From the NCBI RefSeq assembly GCF_000174415.1, contig NZ_ACJM01000018.1:1-49425 (forward strand): 49,425 bases of DNA, read 5' to 3'. Positions 40,042-47,544 of the stretch are shown here, one piece after another; the first letter of the stretch is position 1; each line of letters starts with the position of its first letter. The notes beneath the pieces were generated by a model. That model saw only the letters and a program-made list of their open reading frames with translations, was not told the origin of the DNA and ran no database searches. The position numbers and the translations under genes were made by a program. Origin of the DNA: Dethiobacter alkaliphilus AHT 1 (GTDB taxonomy: Bacteria > Bacillota > Dethiobacteria > Dethiobacterales > Dethiobacteraceae).

Positions 40042-40071
40042 AAAAGGGCTGGGAAACCAGCTCTTTTTTTT
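40042..40071 (+). terminator. Intrinsic terminator after the activase cluster
   Basis: AAAAGGGCTGG / CCAGCTCTTTT around GAAA with an eight-T run. Confidence 0.9.
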
Positions 40072-40081
40072 GTGTAGCGCC

Positions 40082-40135
40082 TTGACTTTAGCTATGGGGT
40101 GTAATATTCTTAGGGTGTATTAGTGATATAGTACA
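40082..40135 (+). promoter_or_regulatory. Promoter and candidate GntR operator
   Basis: TTGACT (40082-40087), 17 bases, TATTCT (40105-40110). A loose dyad with outer TGTA (40116-40119) and TACA (40132-40135) sits across the start region and is a candidate site for the YtrA-type regulator encoded next. Confidence 0.55.
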
Positions 40136-40151
40136 GCACTACGGAGGCGTT

Positions 40152-40550
40152 ATGTGGTATTATGTGGATCCGCACAGTGGAGTTCCAATCTATGTACAAC
40201 TTAAAGAGCAGGTAAAAAAAGCGGTGGCCGGCGGTGTGTTAAAGCCGGGAGAACAGCTGCCTTCCGTCCGTGAACTGGCGCTAAAGCTTACGGTAAATCC
40301 CAATACCGTTGCCAAGGTATACCAGGAGTTGGAGCGGGAGGGTGTTATCAGGGTGGCCAGAGGCCTGGGCACTTTTGTGGCAGAGCGGGAAGAGGACTTT
40401 GGAGGAGTGCAGGAAGCCGCTTTGGATAAGGCGTTGGAAACTTTGTTTGTAGAAGCATATCAGTTGGGGGCTTCGCCGGCTGTGCTGCAAGAAAAGTTTG
40501 CAAAAAAAATGGCGGTCTGGCAGGACCGGTTAAAGGGGGAGGATGAGTAA
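40152..40550 (+). CDS. GntR family regulator, YtrA subfamily
   Basis: A 132-residue regulator. The winged-helix domain occupies residues 10-78: PIYVQLKEQVKKAVAGGVLKPGEQLPSVRELA then VNPNTVAKVYQELEREGVIRVARGLGTFVA. The C-terminal part is only about 50 residues, the short tail typical of YtrA-type GntR proteins, which repress neighbouring ABC transporter genes. ATG 40152 follows CGGAGGCG. Its stop overlaps the start of the ATPase gene by one base (TAATG), so regulator and transporter are one operon. Confidence 0.93.
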   Translation: MWYYVDPHSGVPIYVQLKEQVKKAVAGGVLKPGEQLPSVRELALKLTVNPNTVAKVYQELEREGVIRVARGLGTFVAEREEDFGGVQEAALDKALETLFVEAYQLGASPAVLQEKFAKKMAVWQDRLKGEDE

Positions 40551-41437
40551 TGCACTGGGCAATTGACCTGCAGGGATTGCAAAAAACGTTCGGGGAAAAA
40601 GTAGCGGTGGAAGATTTGACGCTTCAGATACCGGAAGGCAGCATCTTTGGTTTTCTTGGCCCAAACGGGGCGGGTAAGACCACAACCATAAAAATGATGC
40701 TTGGGTTGCTACGACCTGACCAGGGTGGCGGGAAAATCCTCGGTCATGATATTGCGCAGCACTCCGTGGCATTGCGGCAGAAGGTTGGTTATGTGGCAGA
40801 GGTGCAGAGTCTGTATGAATATATGTCGGTGGAGGGGATTTTGGAATTTTGCCGTCCTTTTTATCCAAAGTGGAACAGACAGATTGCCGACAAGTATCTT
40901 AAATTTTTTGACCTGCCCAAAAAGCAACAGATAAAAAATCTGTCTAAGGGGATGAAAACCCAGCTGGCGCTGGTGATTGCCATGGCTCCCGAGCCGGAAT
41001 TGCTGATACTGGATGAGCCCACATCAGGACTTGACGCTATCAATCGGCAGGAATTTTTGCGAATTGTGTTGGAGGAGCTGGCGGTGCAGGGAAGAACCGT
41101 TTTCTTTTCTTCCCACCTGCTGCATGATGTGGAGCGGATTGCAGATCATGTGGCCATCATAAATCAGGGTAGGCTAATAGAGGTCCGTGATGTGGATCAG
41201 CTAAAGACTACAGTAAAGAAGATACGAATTGTTTTTCAGCATGAACCTAAAGATGATTTGTTTTCCTTTCCGGGAGTTGTTAATGTGGTAAAAGAGGGAA
41301 GTGCGTACGTGGTGTCGGTGGAAGATAATCTGCAGGAGATTCTGCAGCGTTTTAAAAGCGTACCTCACTTTACTCTGGATGTAATCGACCGTAACCTGGA
41401 GGACATCTTTATCGAGAAAGAGCGGGGTGATAGCTGA
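40550..41437 (+). CDS. ABC transporter ATP-binding protein
   Basis: A 295-residue ABC ATPase: Walker A GPNGAGKTT (37-45), signature LSKGMKTQ, Walker B LLILDEPTSGLDA, and an H-loop in FFSSHLLHDVERI. The signature has LSKGM in place of LSGGQ, common in the CcmA/YtrB/bacitracin-type group. The C-terminal 80 residues form the extra domain of that group. It works with the permease encoded next at the membrane; cargo unknown, likely an antibiotic or lipid-related molecule given YtrA-type regulation (inference). Confidence 0.94.
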   Translation: MHWAIDLQGLQKTFGEKVAVEDLTLQIPEGSIFGFLGPNGAGKTTTIKMMLGLLRPDQGGGKILGHDIAQHSVALRQKVGYVAEVQSLYEYMSVEGILEFCRPFYPKWNRQIADKYLKFFDLPKKQQIKNLSKGMKTQLALVIAMAPEPELLILDEPTSGLDAINRQEFLRIVLEELAVQGRTVFFSSHLLHDVERIADHVAIINQGRLIEVRDVDQLKTTVKKIRIVFQHEPKDDLFSFPGVVNVVKEGSAYVVSVEDNLQEILQRFKSVPHFTLDVIDRNLEDIFIEKERGDS

Positions 41438-42198
41438 TGAGTAAGACCCTCATAGCCAAGGAGTTCAGGGAGAACCGCTGGAAACTTGTTTTGGGGCTCA
41501 TTGTGATGTCTTTGCTTTCGTTATCACTGCCACTGATGTATGACACAATCATAGGGATGTATGAAGGTTTTGGCGATTTGGGGTGGATTGCCGAGCTGAT
41601 TCCACCACAAATCATGGGTAGTTTCTCCGCATTCCTGTGGAGCCAGTGGAATGCCAAGAATTTATACCAGATAGGTACCATTGTGGTTATTCTTTTAGGC
41701 ATGAGCACAATAGCCGGGGAGGTTAGCAATAAGACCATCAGCTTCCTGTTGACCAGGCCCATTTCCCGCCGTGCTGTATTTTTCAGTAAGGTAATAGCGG
41801 GGTCGCTTATGCTGTGGTTAATTATTGCAGTGTCTACCGGAGTCATGATTCTGTATGCAGTACTTGCCAGGCCGGAGGTTGTAGAGGTTGGCCGCTTATT
41901 TGTAGCCACACTAATAACCGGTGTGGGTCTGACCACCATTTATCTGTTTACCGTATTTGTTTCCACATTGTTGGATGATTCGGTGAAGGCTGCTGGGGTG
42001 GCGGCAGTGGTGCTTTTGGTTAACTCAGTTCTGGGGTGGTTTAATGCCACCAGAGTATATTCTATTTTTACCCATATGGGTGGTGCCGAGTATTTCCTTG
42101 GAGGCGTTTTCCCCGTTTGGCCGGTTTTGATTATGCTGGTGTTAAGTGGAGTATTCCTGATGACGGGGATGAATATGTTGGAAAGAAAAGAATTTTAA
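41437..42198 (+). CDS. ABC-2 type transporter permease
   Basis: A 253-residue membrane protein with about six hydrophobic segments: an N-terminal amphipathic KEFRENRWK before helix 1 (LVLGLIVMSLLSLSLPLMY), IGTIVVILLGMSTIAGEVSNKTISFLLTRPISR (the cytoplasmic loop typical of ABC-2 permeases), then four more helices ending in MTGMNMLERKEF. Starts in a TGATG overlap with the ATPase. It forms the channel of the GntR-controlled exporter. Confidence 0.9.
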   Translation: MSKTLIAKEFRENRWKLVLGLIVMSLLSLSLPLMYDTIIGMYEGFGDLGWIAELIPPQIMGSFSAFLWSQWNAKNLYQIGTIVVILLGMSTIAGEVSNKTISFLLTRPISRRAVFFSKVIAGSLMLWLIIAVSTGVMILYAVLARPEVVEVGRLFVATLITGVGLTTIYLFTVFVSTLLDDSVKAAGVAAVVLLVNSVLGWFNATRVYSIFTHMGGAEYFLGGVFPVWPVLIMLVLSGVFLMTGMNMLERKEF

Positions 42199-42210
42199 GG
42201 AGGAATTATT

Positions 42211-42513
42211 ATGCTGCTGACCACAACAGATTTAAAGGTTGATTACACGGTGTTGGGAATTGTGCGCGGTAACCGGGTTAAGGCTGTTCATTTGGGAAAG
42301 GACATTATGGCTTCCATTCGCAAGATAACCGGTGGGGATGTATCTGAGTACGGCGACCTGATGACCGAGGTGCGTGACGGTGCCACAGAAGATATGATTG
42401 CTGAAGCGGAAAATCTGGGAGCTAATGCCATTGTGGGGATGCGTTATTCATCGTCCACCATTTCCACAGGAATCGCAGAAATCTATGTTTATGGTACAGC
42501 GGTTAAAATATAA
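42211..42513 (+). CDS. YbjQ/UPF0145 family protein
   Basis: A 100-residue protein behind AAGGAGG. The YbjQ pattern is complete: MLLTTTDLKVDYTVLGIVRG, AVHLGKDIMASIRKITGGDVSEY, LMTEVRDGATEDMIAEAENLGANAIVGMRYSSS and the closing AEIYVYGTAVKI. The family forms pentamers; function unknown, formerly called heavy-metal binding. Last gene of the GntR-ABC operon, 12 bases after the permease. Confidence 0.93.
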   Translation: MLLTTTDLKVDYTVLGIVRGNRVKAVHLGKDIMASIRKITGGDVSEYGDLMTEVRDGATEDMIAEAENLGANAIVGMRYSSSTISTGIAEIYVYGTAVKI

Positions 42514-42520
42514 AGAGAGT

Positions 42521-42566
42521 AAAAATCCTGCTTGTCAGAAAATGTTCTGACAGGCAGGATTTTTTG
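42521..42566 (+). terminator. Long intrinsic terminator
   Basis: A 20-bp stem (42521-42540 with 42546-42565), loop AATG..., then T-run. Only one G-T type irregularity is seen. Confidence 0.93.
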
Positions 42567-42627
42567 ATGTTTATGTCGAAAAGTGCAGAAATGAAATTAT
42601 TGTAACAACAAGGAGGGATGATGGCAC

Positions 42628-42855
42628 ATGTCCGAACTGTTAGGGCGCCGTCTGCGGGCATTACGCAGGTTAAAAAGATTAACACAGCATGATCTGGCCA
42701 GTGAGGTAGGGATTTCGGTCAGTATGCTTTCCACAATTGAAAGGGGTAGTAAATATCCCAGGGTTGATTTGATAAAAAAGTTTGCGCGCGTCCTGGACGT
42801 GCCGCTGGAAGACCTCTTTGTGTTGCCTGAAAACAACGTGGCAAAGCACTCGTAA
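42628..42855 (+). CDS. XRE-family helix-turn-helix protein, YazB-like
   Basis: A 75-residue protein consisting of one Cro/CI-type HTH: LGRRLRALRRLKRLTQHDLASEVGISVSMLSTIERGSKYPRVDLIKKFARVLDVPLEDLF (about 5-64). AAGGAGGG lies 11 bases before ATG 42628. Position immediately before dusB recalls Bacillus yazB-yacF(dusB)-lysS. Its target genes are unknown. A terminator overlaps its stop region. Confidence 0.88.
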   Translation: MSELLGRRLRALRRLKRLTQHDLASEVGISVSMLSTIERGSKYPRVDLIKKFARVLDVPLEDLFVLPENNVAKHS

Positions 42856-42875
42856 TATAACGGGTGCTTTTTTTT
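42843..42875 (+). terminator. Intrinsic terminator after the XRE gene
   Basis: AAAGCACTCG / CGGGTGCTTT around TAATATAA, then TTTTT; the stop codon lies in the hairpin. Confidence 0.87.
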
Positions 42876-42880
42876 ACTGT

Positions 42881-42972
42881 AGAAATTATAACGCTTTGCA
42901 TTTGCAAAAGCTGCAGCTGTATACAGTACTGAAGCGCGCGCTGAGGGAACCGAATAAGCGCGCCTTTCTTGC
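42881..42972 (+). repeat. Dispersed structured repeat, copy A (before dusB)
   Basis: Order of blocks: GAAATTAT, hairpin GCTTTGCA/TGCAAAAGC, GCAGC, CTG-AAGCGCGCG, a 16-base variable part, GCGCGCCTTTCTTGC. Copy B before greA has the same order; copy C is inverted at 5371. At the 3' end TTGCTT (42969-42974), 17 bases and TATATT (42992-42997) could serve as a dusB promoter. Confidence 0.68.
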
Positions 42973-43031
42973 TTTGTCAGGCTTGCTGTACTATATTATA
43001 CAGAGACTATTTTTGTTAAAGGAGTGCAAGA

Positions 43032-43991
43032 ATGCAGATTGGTAGCCTGGCATTGCAGAATAAAGTAATACTTGCTCCCTTGGCCGGAGTAACAGACAGC
43101 AGTTTTCGTATTTTGGCCCGGGAGATGGGATGTGCGCTGGTTTTTACGGAAATGATCAGTGCCAAAGGTGCGGTATGCGCTCCGGAGCAGACGTTGAAAA
43201 TTGCCCGTTTTACTGCGCAAGAGCGCCCCATTGGTATTCAACTGTTTGGCAGCGATCCGGAAATTTTTGCCCGGGCCACCGAGCTCTGTAACGGGCAGGC
43301 TCCGGACCTTTTGGATATTAATATGGGTTGTCCTGTAAAAAAGGTGGCCGGCAAAGGCGAAGGGTGTGCCTTAATGCGGGATCCCGATAAAGCATATGCC
43401 ATCACCAAAGCGGTTTGCGACGCTGCGACCATGCCTGTGACGGTGAAAATGCGCAAGGGATGGGACGATTCTGAGGTAAACGCGGTTGAGGTGGCTTTGG
43501 CCGTACAGGAAGCAGGTGCTGCCGCTGTTACGGTTCATGGGCGCACCCGGGCGCAGGGATACAGCGGCAGGGCAGACTGGTCGGTAATTGCCCGTGTGAA
43601 AGAGGCTCTGCGTGTTCCGGTGGTTGGGAACGGGGATATCTGGGAACCGCAGGATGCACAAAGAATGCTGCAGCAAACAGGTTGTGATGCGGTAATGTTG
43701 GCCCGCGGCGTGTTGGGAAATCTCTGGTTAATCCGTAGGACGGTGCATTACCTGGAAACCGGAGAACTGCTGCCGGAGCCGGAAATGGCTGAACGGGTAC
43801 GACTGGCCTGTCGGCATCTGAAGATGGTTGTAGATGAAAAAGGTGAATACATGGGAGTGCGTGAAATGCGCAAGCACATGGCCTGGTATCTAAAAGGGAT
43901 GCGCGGAGCAGCTCAGGTCCGCAATGAAATTATGCGGGCCAAAACAAAAGAGGAAATGACGGCGATATTGGAGAACCTGCCCGGACAATAA
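43032..43991 (+). CDS. dusB: tRNA-dihydrouridine synthase
   Basis: A 319-residue FMN enzyme that reduces uridines in the tRNA D-loop. Catalytic Cys100 lies in DINMGCPVKKV; the flavin and tRNA segments LAPLAGVTDSSFR (14-26), FTEMISAKG, GIQLFGSDP, VTVKMRKGWD, VHGRTRAQGYSG and GNGDIW are all conserved in the Dus/NifR3 family. ATG 43032 follows AAAGGAG by eight bases. Stands in the order XRE-dusB-...-greA-lysS. Confidence 0.96.
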   Translation: MQIGSLALQNKVILAPLAGVTDSSFRILAREMGCALVFTEMISAKGAVCAPEQTLKIARFTAQERPIGIQLFGSDPEIFARATELCNGQAPDLLDINMGCPVKKVAGKGEGCALMRDPDKAYAITKAVCDAATMPVTVKMRKGWDDSEVNAVEVALAVQEAGAAAVTVHGRTRAQGYSGRADWSVIARVKEALRVPVVGNGDIWEPQDAQRMLQQTGCDAVMLARGVLGNLWLIRRTVHYLETGELLPEPEMAERVRLACRHLKMVVDEKGEYMGVREMRKHMAWYLKGMRGAAQVRNEIMRAKTKEEMTAILENLPGQ

Positions 43992-44002
43992 TTTTTTTAG
44001 GA

Positions 44003-44045
44003 TTGCGCAGAATGCTAAACTATGGTAGAATCCGGTTGTATACAA
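44003..44045 (+). promoter_or_regulatory. Promoter with small palindrome upstream of HTH operon
   Basis: TTGCGC (44003-44008), 17 bases, TAGAAT (44026-44031). The palindrome TTGTATACAA (44036-44045) follows at the start-site region and is a candidate site for the HTH protein encoded next. Confidence 0.55.
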
Positions 44046-44080
44046 TTTTGTGCACATGAATAAAGATAGAGGTAAGAGCT

Positions 44081-44629
44081 ATGGAGTTTGTGCGAATTGG
44101 TGAAAAACTTATTAACGTGGCAAAAATAGATGAAATTGTGCGCCGTATAGTGAAGATGCGCAGCGAAGGATTGTCGCAGCAGGAAGTTGCGGCCAAATTG
44201 CAACTGGACAGGACATTTATTTCGCGCCTGGAGTCCATTGGCAGTGTAAGGAAGGGCGGTTGCCTGGGCCTCATGGCTTTTCCGGTGGAAAACAAGGAAG
44301 AGCTGAATGATTTGGCCGACCGCTATGGTATTGAACAGCGCCTGATTTTATCAGACAATGAACGCTGGCAGCTGGTTAAGGGCGGCAGCGGTATAGACTT
44401 TTTTAACCATGCCATTAGCATAATCGAGCAGTTTCAGCAGTGTGACATAGTTTTAGTATTTTGTTCGGCAAAATGGAACCGTCTGGCGGCGGCACTTTTG
44501 GATAATGAAGTGTTGACCACGGAAATTGGGCCTTCGCCCATTACCGGCGATGTTTATGTGAATCCACAAAATGTGGAGAATATGCTAAAGCCGTTTATGC
44601 AGGACAGCTATGGGGAGGGAAAACGGTGA
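44081..44629 (+). CDS. HTH-domain protein heading the acyl-ACP-reductase-like operon
   Basis: A 182-residue protein. The N-terminal part has an HTH (KMRSEGLSQQEVAAKLQLDRTFISRLESIGSVRKGG, about 26-62), like the DNA-binding part of Cro/KorB-type regulators. The rest (about 65-180; GCLGLMAFPVENKEELNDLADRY, IDIVLVFCSAKWNRLAAALL pattern) is an uncharacterised alpha/beta domain. GTGA overlap with the next gene. I do not recognise a characterised family; it is probably the regulator of the three-gene unit. Confidence 0.68.
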   Translation: MEFVRIGEKLINVAKIDEIVRRIVKMRSEGLSQQEVAAKLQLDRTFISRLESIGSVRKGGCLGLMAFPVENKEELNDLADRYGIEQRLILSDNERWQLVKGGSGIDFFNHAISIIEQFQQCDIVLVFCSAKWNRLAAALLDNEVLTTEIGPSPITGDVYVNPQNVENMLKPFMQDSYGEGKR

Positions 44630-45531
44630 AGCAAGTTATTAGTATCAGTCTTGGTTCCTCTAAGCGGAACCATGCGGTGGAAGTGGAAATGGCAGGAGAG
44701 CTGTGCCGGGTGGAAAGAATCGGTACCGACGGTGATATGGCCAAAATGGTGGAGATGATCTCCAGGCTGGATGGTAAGGTTGATGCTTTCGGGCTTGGCG
44801 GTATGGATCTATATGTATATGCCGGTCAGACGCGCTACATTCTGCGCGATGCCAAAAACGTGGTGCGGGCTGCAAAGCTTTCCCCCATTGTTGACGGCTC
44901 CGGGTTAAAGAATACCCTGGAGCGGAAAGTAATTGAATATTTACTTGAACAGACTGAAATTCTAAATGAAAATACAAAGGTGCTGATGATGTCCGGCGCA
45001 GACCGGTTTGGCATGGCACAGGCCCTTGATGCGGCCGGTTGCAGGTTAACTTTGGGTGATTTGGTATTTACGGTGGGGATTCCGGTTCCTTTGCGCTCAC
45101 TGCAGGCGCTGGAAAAGGTGGCACGATTACTTGCTCCGTTTATCTGTCAGCTTCCCTTATCCATGTTGTATCCCACAGGGAAAAAACAGGAGGAAAACAA
45201 GCCTAAAGCCTCCGGACTGTTTGCCGAGGCTGATGTTATTGCAGGGGATTTCCATTTTATCCGGCGGTACATGCCGGAGAATATGAAAAACAAAACAATC
45301 ATCACAAACACCACCACCAGTGATGATGTGGCCCTGTTAAAAGAGCGTGGCGTTGCAACCCTTATCACCACAACTCCTGAATTAAACGGGCGCTCCTTTG
45401 GCACCAATGTGATGGAGGCGCTTTTGGTGGCTCTGTCGGGTAAAGATCGCGAGCTGGATTCAGGGGAGTATGAAGCGTTACTTGATGCGGTAAATTTTGT
45501 CCCGCGTATTACAAATTTGAATGAGGTATAG
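44626..45531 (+). CDS. Conserved protein of unknown function, sometimes annotated quinate 5-dehydrogenase
   Basis: A 301-residue protein from GTG 44626. Near the N-terminus is SISLGSSKRNHAVEVEMAG; then GLGGMDLYVYAGQTRYILRDA, AAKLSPIVDGSGLKNTLER and, in the second half, VIAGDFHFIRRYMPENMKNK, TITNTTTSDDVALLKERGV and TTPELNGRSFGTNVMEALL. I see no GxGxxG-type Rossmann loop, so the dehydrogenase label sometimes given to such proteins is doubtful. It always travels here with the acyl-ACP-reductase-like gene, nine bases downstream, which suggests a common pathway. Confidence 0.6.
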   Translation: MKQVISISLGSSKRNHAVEVEMAGELCRVERIGTDGDMAKMVEMISRLDGKVDAFGLGGMDLYVYAGQTRYILRDAKNVVRAAKLSPIVDGSGLKNTLERKVIEYLLEQTEILNENTKVLMMSGADRFGMAQALDAAGCRLTLGDLVFTVGIPVPLRSLQALEKVARLLAPFICQLPLSMLYPTGKKQEENKPKASGLFAEADVIAGDFHFIRRYMPENMKNKTIITNTTTSDDVALLKERGVATLITTTPELNGRSFGTNVMEALLVALSGKDRELDSGEYEALLDAVNFVPRITNLNEV

Positions 45532-45540
45532 GAGGGCATC

Positions 45541-46629
45541 ATGGGAGATTTTGCTTTTATAATTCATCCAATTGAACTGGATGATGTTTTCAGGAAATTA
45601 AAATTTATGCGCAGCTGGCCTGTGCCGGTGGTGGAAACGGTAGTTAAAGCACTGCCACCGTTTAAAGTTTCGGAGATAACCGGTGTGCAGTCGGATTATG
45701 CGCAAACATCAGGACACTTTGTTTCCTGCCCTCTGACCTCAAAACAGATGGTGGAGCTTCCGGAGGATAAAGTTATAAATAAAATTATCCGGGCCGGGAA
45801 AGTGGCGGAGAAGCTGGGCGCAAAAATTGTCGGCCTTGGTGCCATGACATCGGTTGTGGGCGATGCCGGTATCACCGTTGCCAAAAATCTTGATATTGCA
45901 GTGACTACCGGAAACAGCTATACGGTGGCCACGGCTTTGCAGGGCACGAAAAAGGCAGCAGAGTTAATGGGTATCGATCTTGCCAACGCAGAAGTGTTGG
46001 TTATGGGAGCCACCGGTTCCATCGGCAGCGTTTGTGCCAGAATTCTGGCCCGGGATGCCCGGTTTTTAACTCTTCTGGCCCGTGACAAAAATAAACTTGA
46101 TCTATTATCGGCTCGCATTATGCGGGAAACAGGTCTGGCCACAAAAGTCTCTTCCGATGTTAAGCGCTCGGTACAGCGGGCTGATATTATTATAGCGGTT
46201 ACCGGATCTGCAGAAGCGGTGATTGACGTGATGGATCTGAAACCCGGGGCCATTGTCTGTGATGTGGCCCGACCCCGTGATGTATCCAAACGGGCCGCTG
46301 AGCTCCGTGATGATGTGCTGGTCATCGAAGGTGGTGTGGTGGATGTGCCGGGAGATGTGGATTTTGGATTTAACTTCGGTTTTCCGCCGCGCACATCGTA
46401 CGCCTGTATGGCAGAGACCATGATTCTGTCCCTGGAGGGCAAGTATGAGTCCTTTACATTGGGAAGGGATTTGTCTGTTGCCCAGGTAGATGACATCTCC
46501 CGCCTGGCGGAAAAACACGGCTTTAAGATTTCCGGTTTTCGTAGCTTTGAACGGGCTATTTCTCCGGAAACCATCGAGAACATTCGCAAAAATGCTCAAC
46601 GCAATACGCAGAAACTGTCACAAAGCTAG
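45541..46629 (+). CDS. Homologue of long-chain acyl-ACP reductase (cyanobacterial AAR type)
   Basis: A 362-residue protein behind AGGAGGGC. Compared from memory with cyanobacterial AAR, it shares order and spacing: VTTGNSYTVA (121-130; AAR has FTTGNTHTA), the dinucleotide loop VMGATGSIGS (154-163), LLARDKNKL (178-186), VIEGGVVDVPGDVDF (261-275), YACMAETMILSLEGKYESFTLGRD (287-310) and AEKHGFKISGF (323-333). Cys289 matches the AAR acyl-thioester cysteine in ACFAEAML. AAR reduces fatty acyl-ACP to aldehyde with NADPH. No aldehyde-deformylating oxygenase is nearby. Alternative label: shikimate-dehydrogenase-like oxidoreductase. Confidence 0.75.
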   Translation: MGDFAFIIHPIELDDVFRKLKFMRSWPVPVVETVVKALPPFKVSEITGVQSDYAQTSGHFVSCPLTSKQMVELPEDKVINKIIRAGKVAEKLGAKIVGLGAMTSVVGDAGITVAKNLDIAVTTGNSYTVATALQGTKKAAELMGIDLANAEVLVMGATGSIGSVCARILARDARFLTLLARDKNKLDLLSARIMRETGLATKVSSDVKRSVQRADIIIAVTGSAEAVIDVMDLKPGAIVCDVARPRDVSKRAAELRDDVLVIEGGVVDVPGDVDFGFNFGFPPRTSYACMAETMILSLEGKYESFTLGRDLSVAQVDDISRLAEKHGFKISGFRSFERAISPETIENIRKNAQRNTQKLSQS

Positions 46630-46656
46630 CCAGGTAATCCCTGGCTATTTTTTTTG
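46627..46656 (+). terminator. Intrinsic terminator after the reductase-like gene
   Basis: TAGCCAGG (46627-46634) / CCTGGCTA (46640-46647) around TAATC with a nine-T run; it overlaps the stop codon. Confidence 0.93.
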
Positions 46657-46701
46657 CCGTTAAGAAATCATTACGTTGGTGTTACGTTTGTTTTTTGTTG
46701 T

Positions 46702-46841
46702 TTGACAAAGAATAATTCCTGTTTTATAATGGACTAGAAAAAATTGCAAATCATAAGCTGTAATAATTGGGCGCGGACTAGCCATAATAGGAAAAAGTAA
46801 AATATTGTTTTTTGAGTTGAATCGCCGTTTTGGCGATTCGT
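46702..46841 (+). promoter_or_regulatory. Consensus promoter and long leader of greA
   Basis: TTGACA (46702-46707), 17 bases, TATAAT (46725-46730). The transcript would have a leader of nearly 300 bases. It contains a perfect hairpin GAATCGCC/GGCGATTC (46819-46839) followed by a T-rich stretch, then repeat copy B. Whether a separate small RNA ends at this hairpin is open. Confidence 0.8.
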
Positions 46842-46859
46842 TATTTAATTTGTGCCGCC

Positions 46860-46949
46860 GGAAATTATTGAGCTTTGCAATTTGCAAAGCAGCAGCGGGA
46901 CCGTTCACTGTAAAGCGCGCGTAAGGTTTGACCGACGCGCCTTTCTTGC
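46860..46949 (+). repeat. Dispersed structured repeat, copy B (before greA)
   Basis: GGAAATTATTGAGCTTTGCA, a perfect hairpin GCTTTGCAA/TTGCAAAGC, CAGCAGC, CACTGTAAAGCGCGCG, a short variable part, ACGCGCCTTTCTTGC. Same block order as copy A, with base changes in the stems and variable loops. Confidence 0.68.
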
Positions 46950-47028
46950 AGATGTGAAATCTGTAGTAAACATTTTTGCTCTGCCTGAATATACTTGAGA
47001 GCATGCTTATTGCAAAGGAGCGAGAGAT

Positions 47029-47499
47029 ATGGTAAGCAAAGAAGTAATTTTGACTCAGGGAGGCCTGGAGAAATTAGAGAAGGAGCTTGACTATCTGAAA
47101 TCCACTAAGCGTCGTGAAGTGGCAGATAGAATTAAGACAGCGATTTCTTTTGGGGATATCTCTGAGAATTCAGAGTATGAAGATGCCAAAAACGAACAGG
47201 CTTTTATTGAAGGCCGCATTATCACCTTGGAAAAGATGCTGCGCAATGTGAAGTTAATTAATGAAGAAACCGACAGTGAAACCGTCTCCGTCGGTTCTAC
47301 CGTAATCCTTAAGGATTTGGAGTTTGATGAAGACTTTGAGTATACTATTGTAGGTTCTGCTGAAGCCAATCCGGCAGAGAACAAGATCTCCAATGAATCA
47401 CCAGTGGGCAAAGCCATCTTGGGTAAAAAACTCAATGATGTTGTGGAAGTATCTGTACCCGCCGGGATTCTCAAATATCAAATCGTAAAAATATCGTAA
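47029..47499 (+). CDS. greA: Transcription elongation factor GreA
   Basis: A 156-residue factor that stimulates transcript cleavage in backtracked RNA polymerase. The N-terminal coiled-coil hairpin ([57 protein letters not shown], about 6-60) carries the tip acidic residues in [13 protein letters not shown]. The C-terminal FKBP-like domain (about 80-156) ends [17 protein letters not shown] 47029 follows AAAGGAGCG. Forms a pair with lysS 45 bases downstream. Confidence 0.97.
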   Translation: MVSKEVILTQGGLEKLEKELDYLKSTKRREVADRIKTAISFGDISENSEYEDAKNEQAFIEGRIITLEKMLRNVKLINEETDSETVSVGSTVILKDLEFDEDFEYTIVGSAEANPAENKISNESPVGKAILGKKLNDVVEVSVPAGILKYQIVKIS

Positions 47500-47544
47500 T
47501 TCTTTCTGCGGCCTGGCTGCAGTTTTTGGTAGGTGATTTTTTAA

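Noticed and set aside
45918-46589. 223-residue minus-strand frame inside the acyl-ACP-reductase-like gene
   Set aside because: Low-complexity Ser/Arg-rich shadow of a gene with clear motifs.
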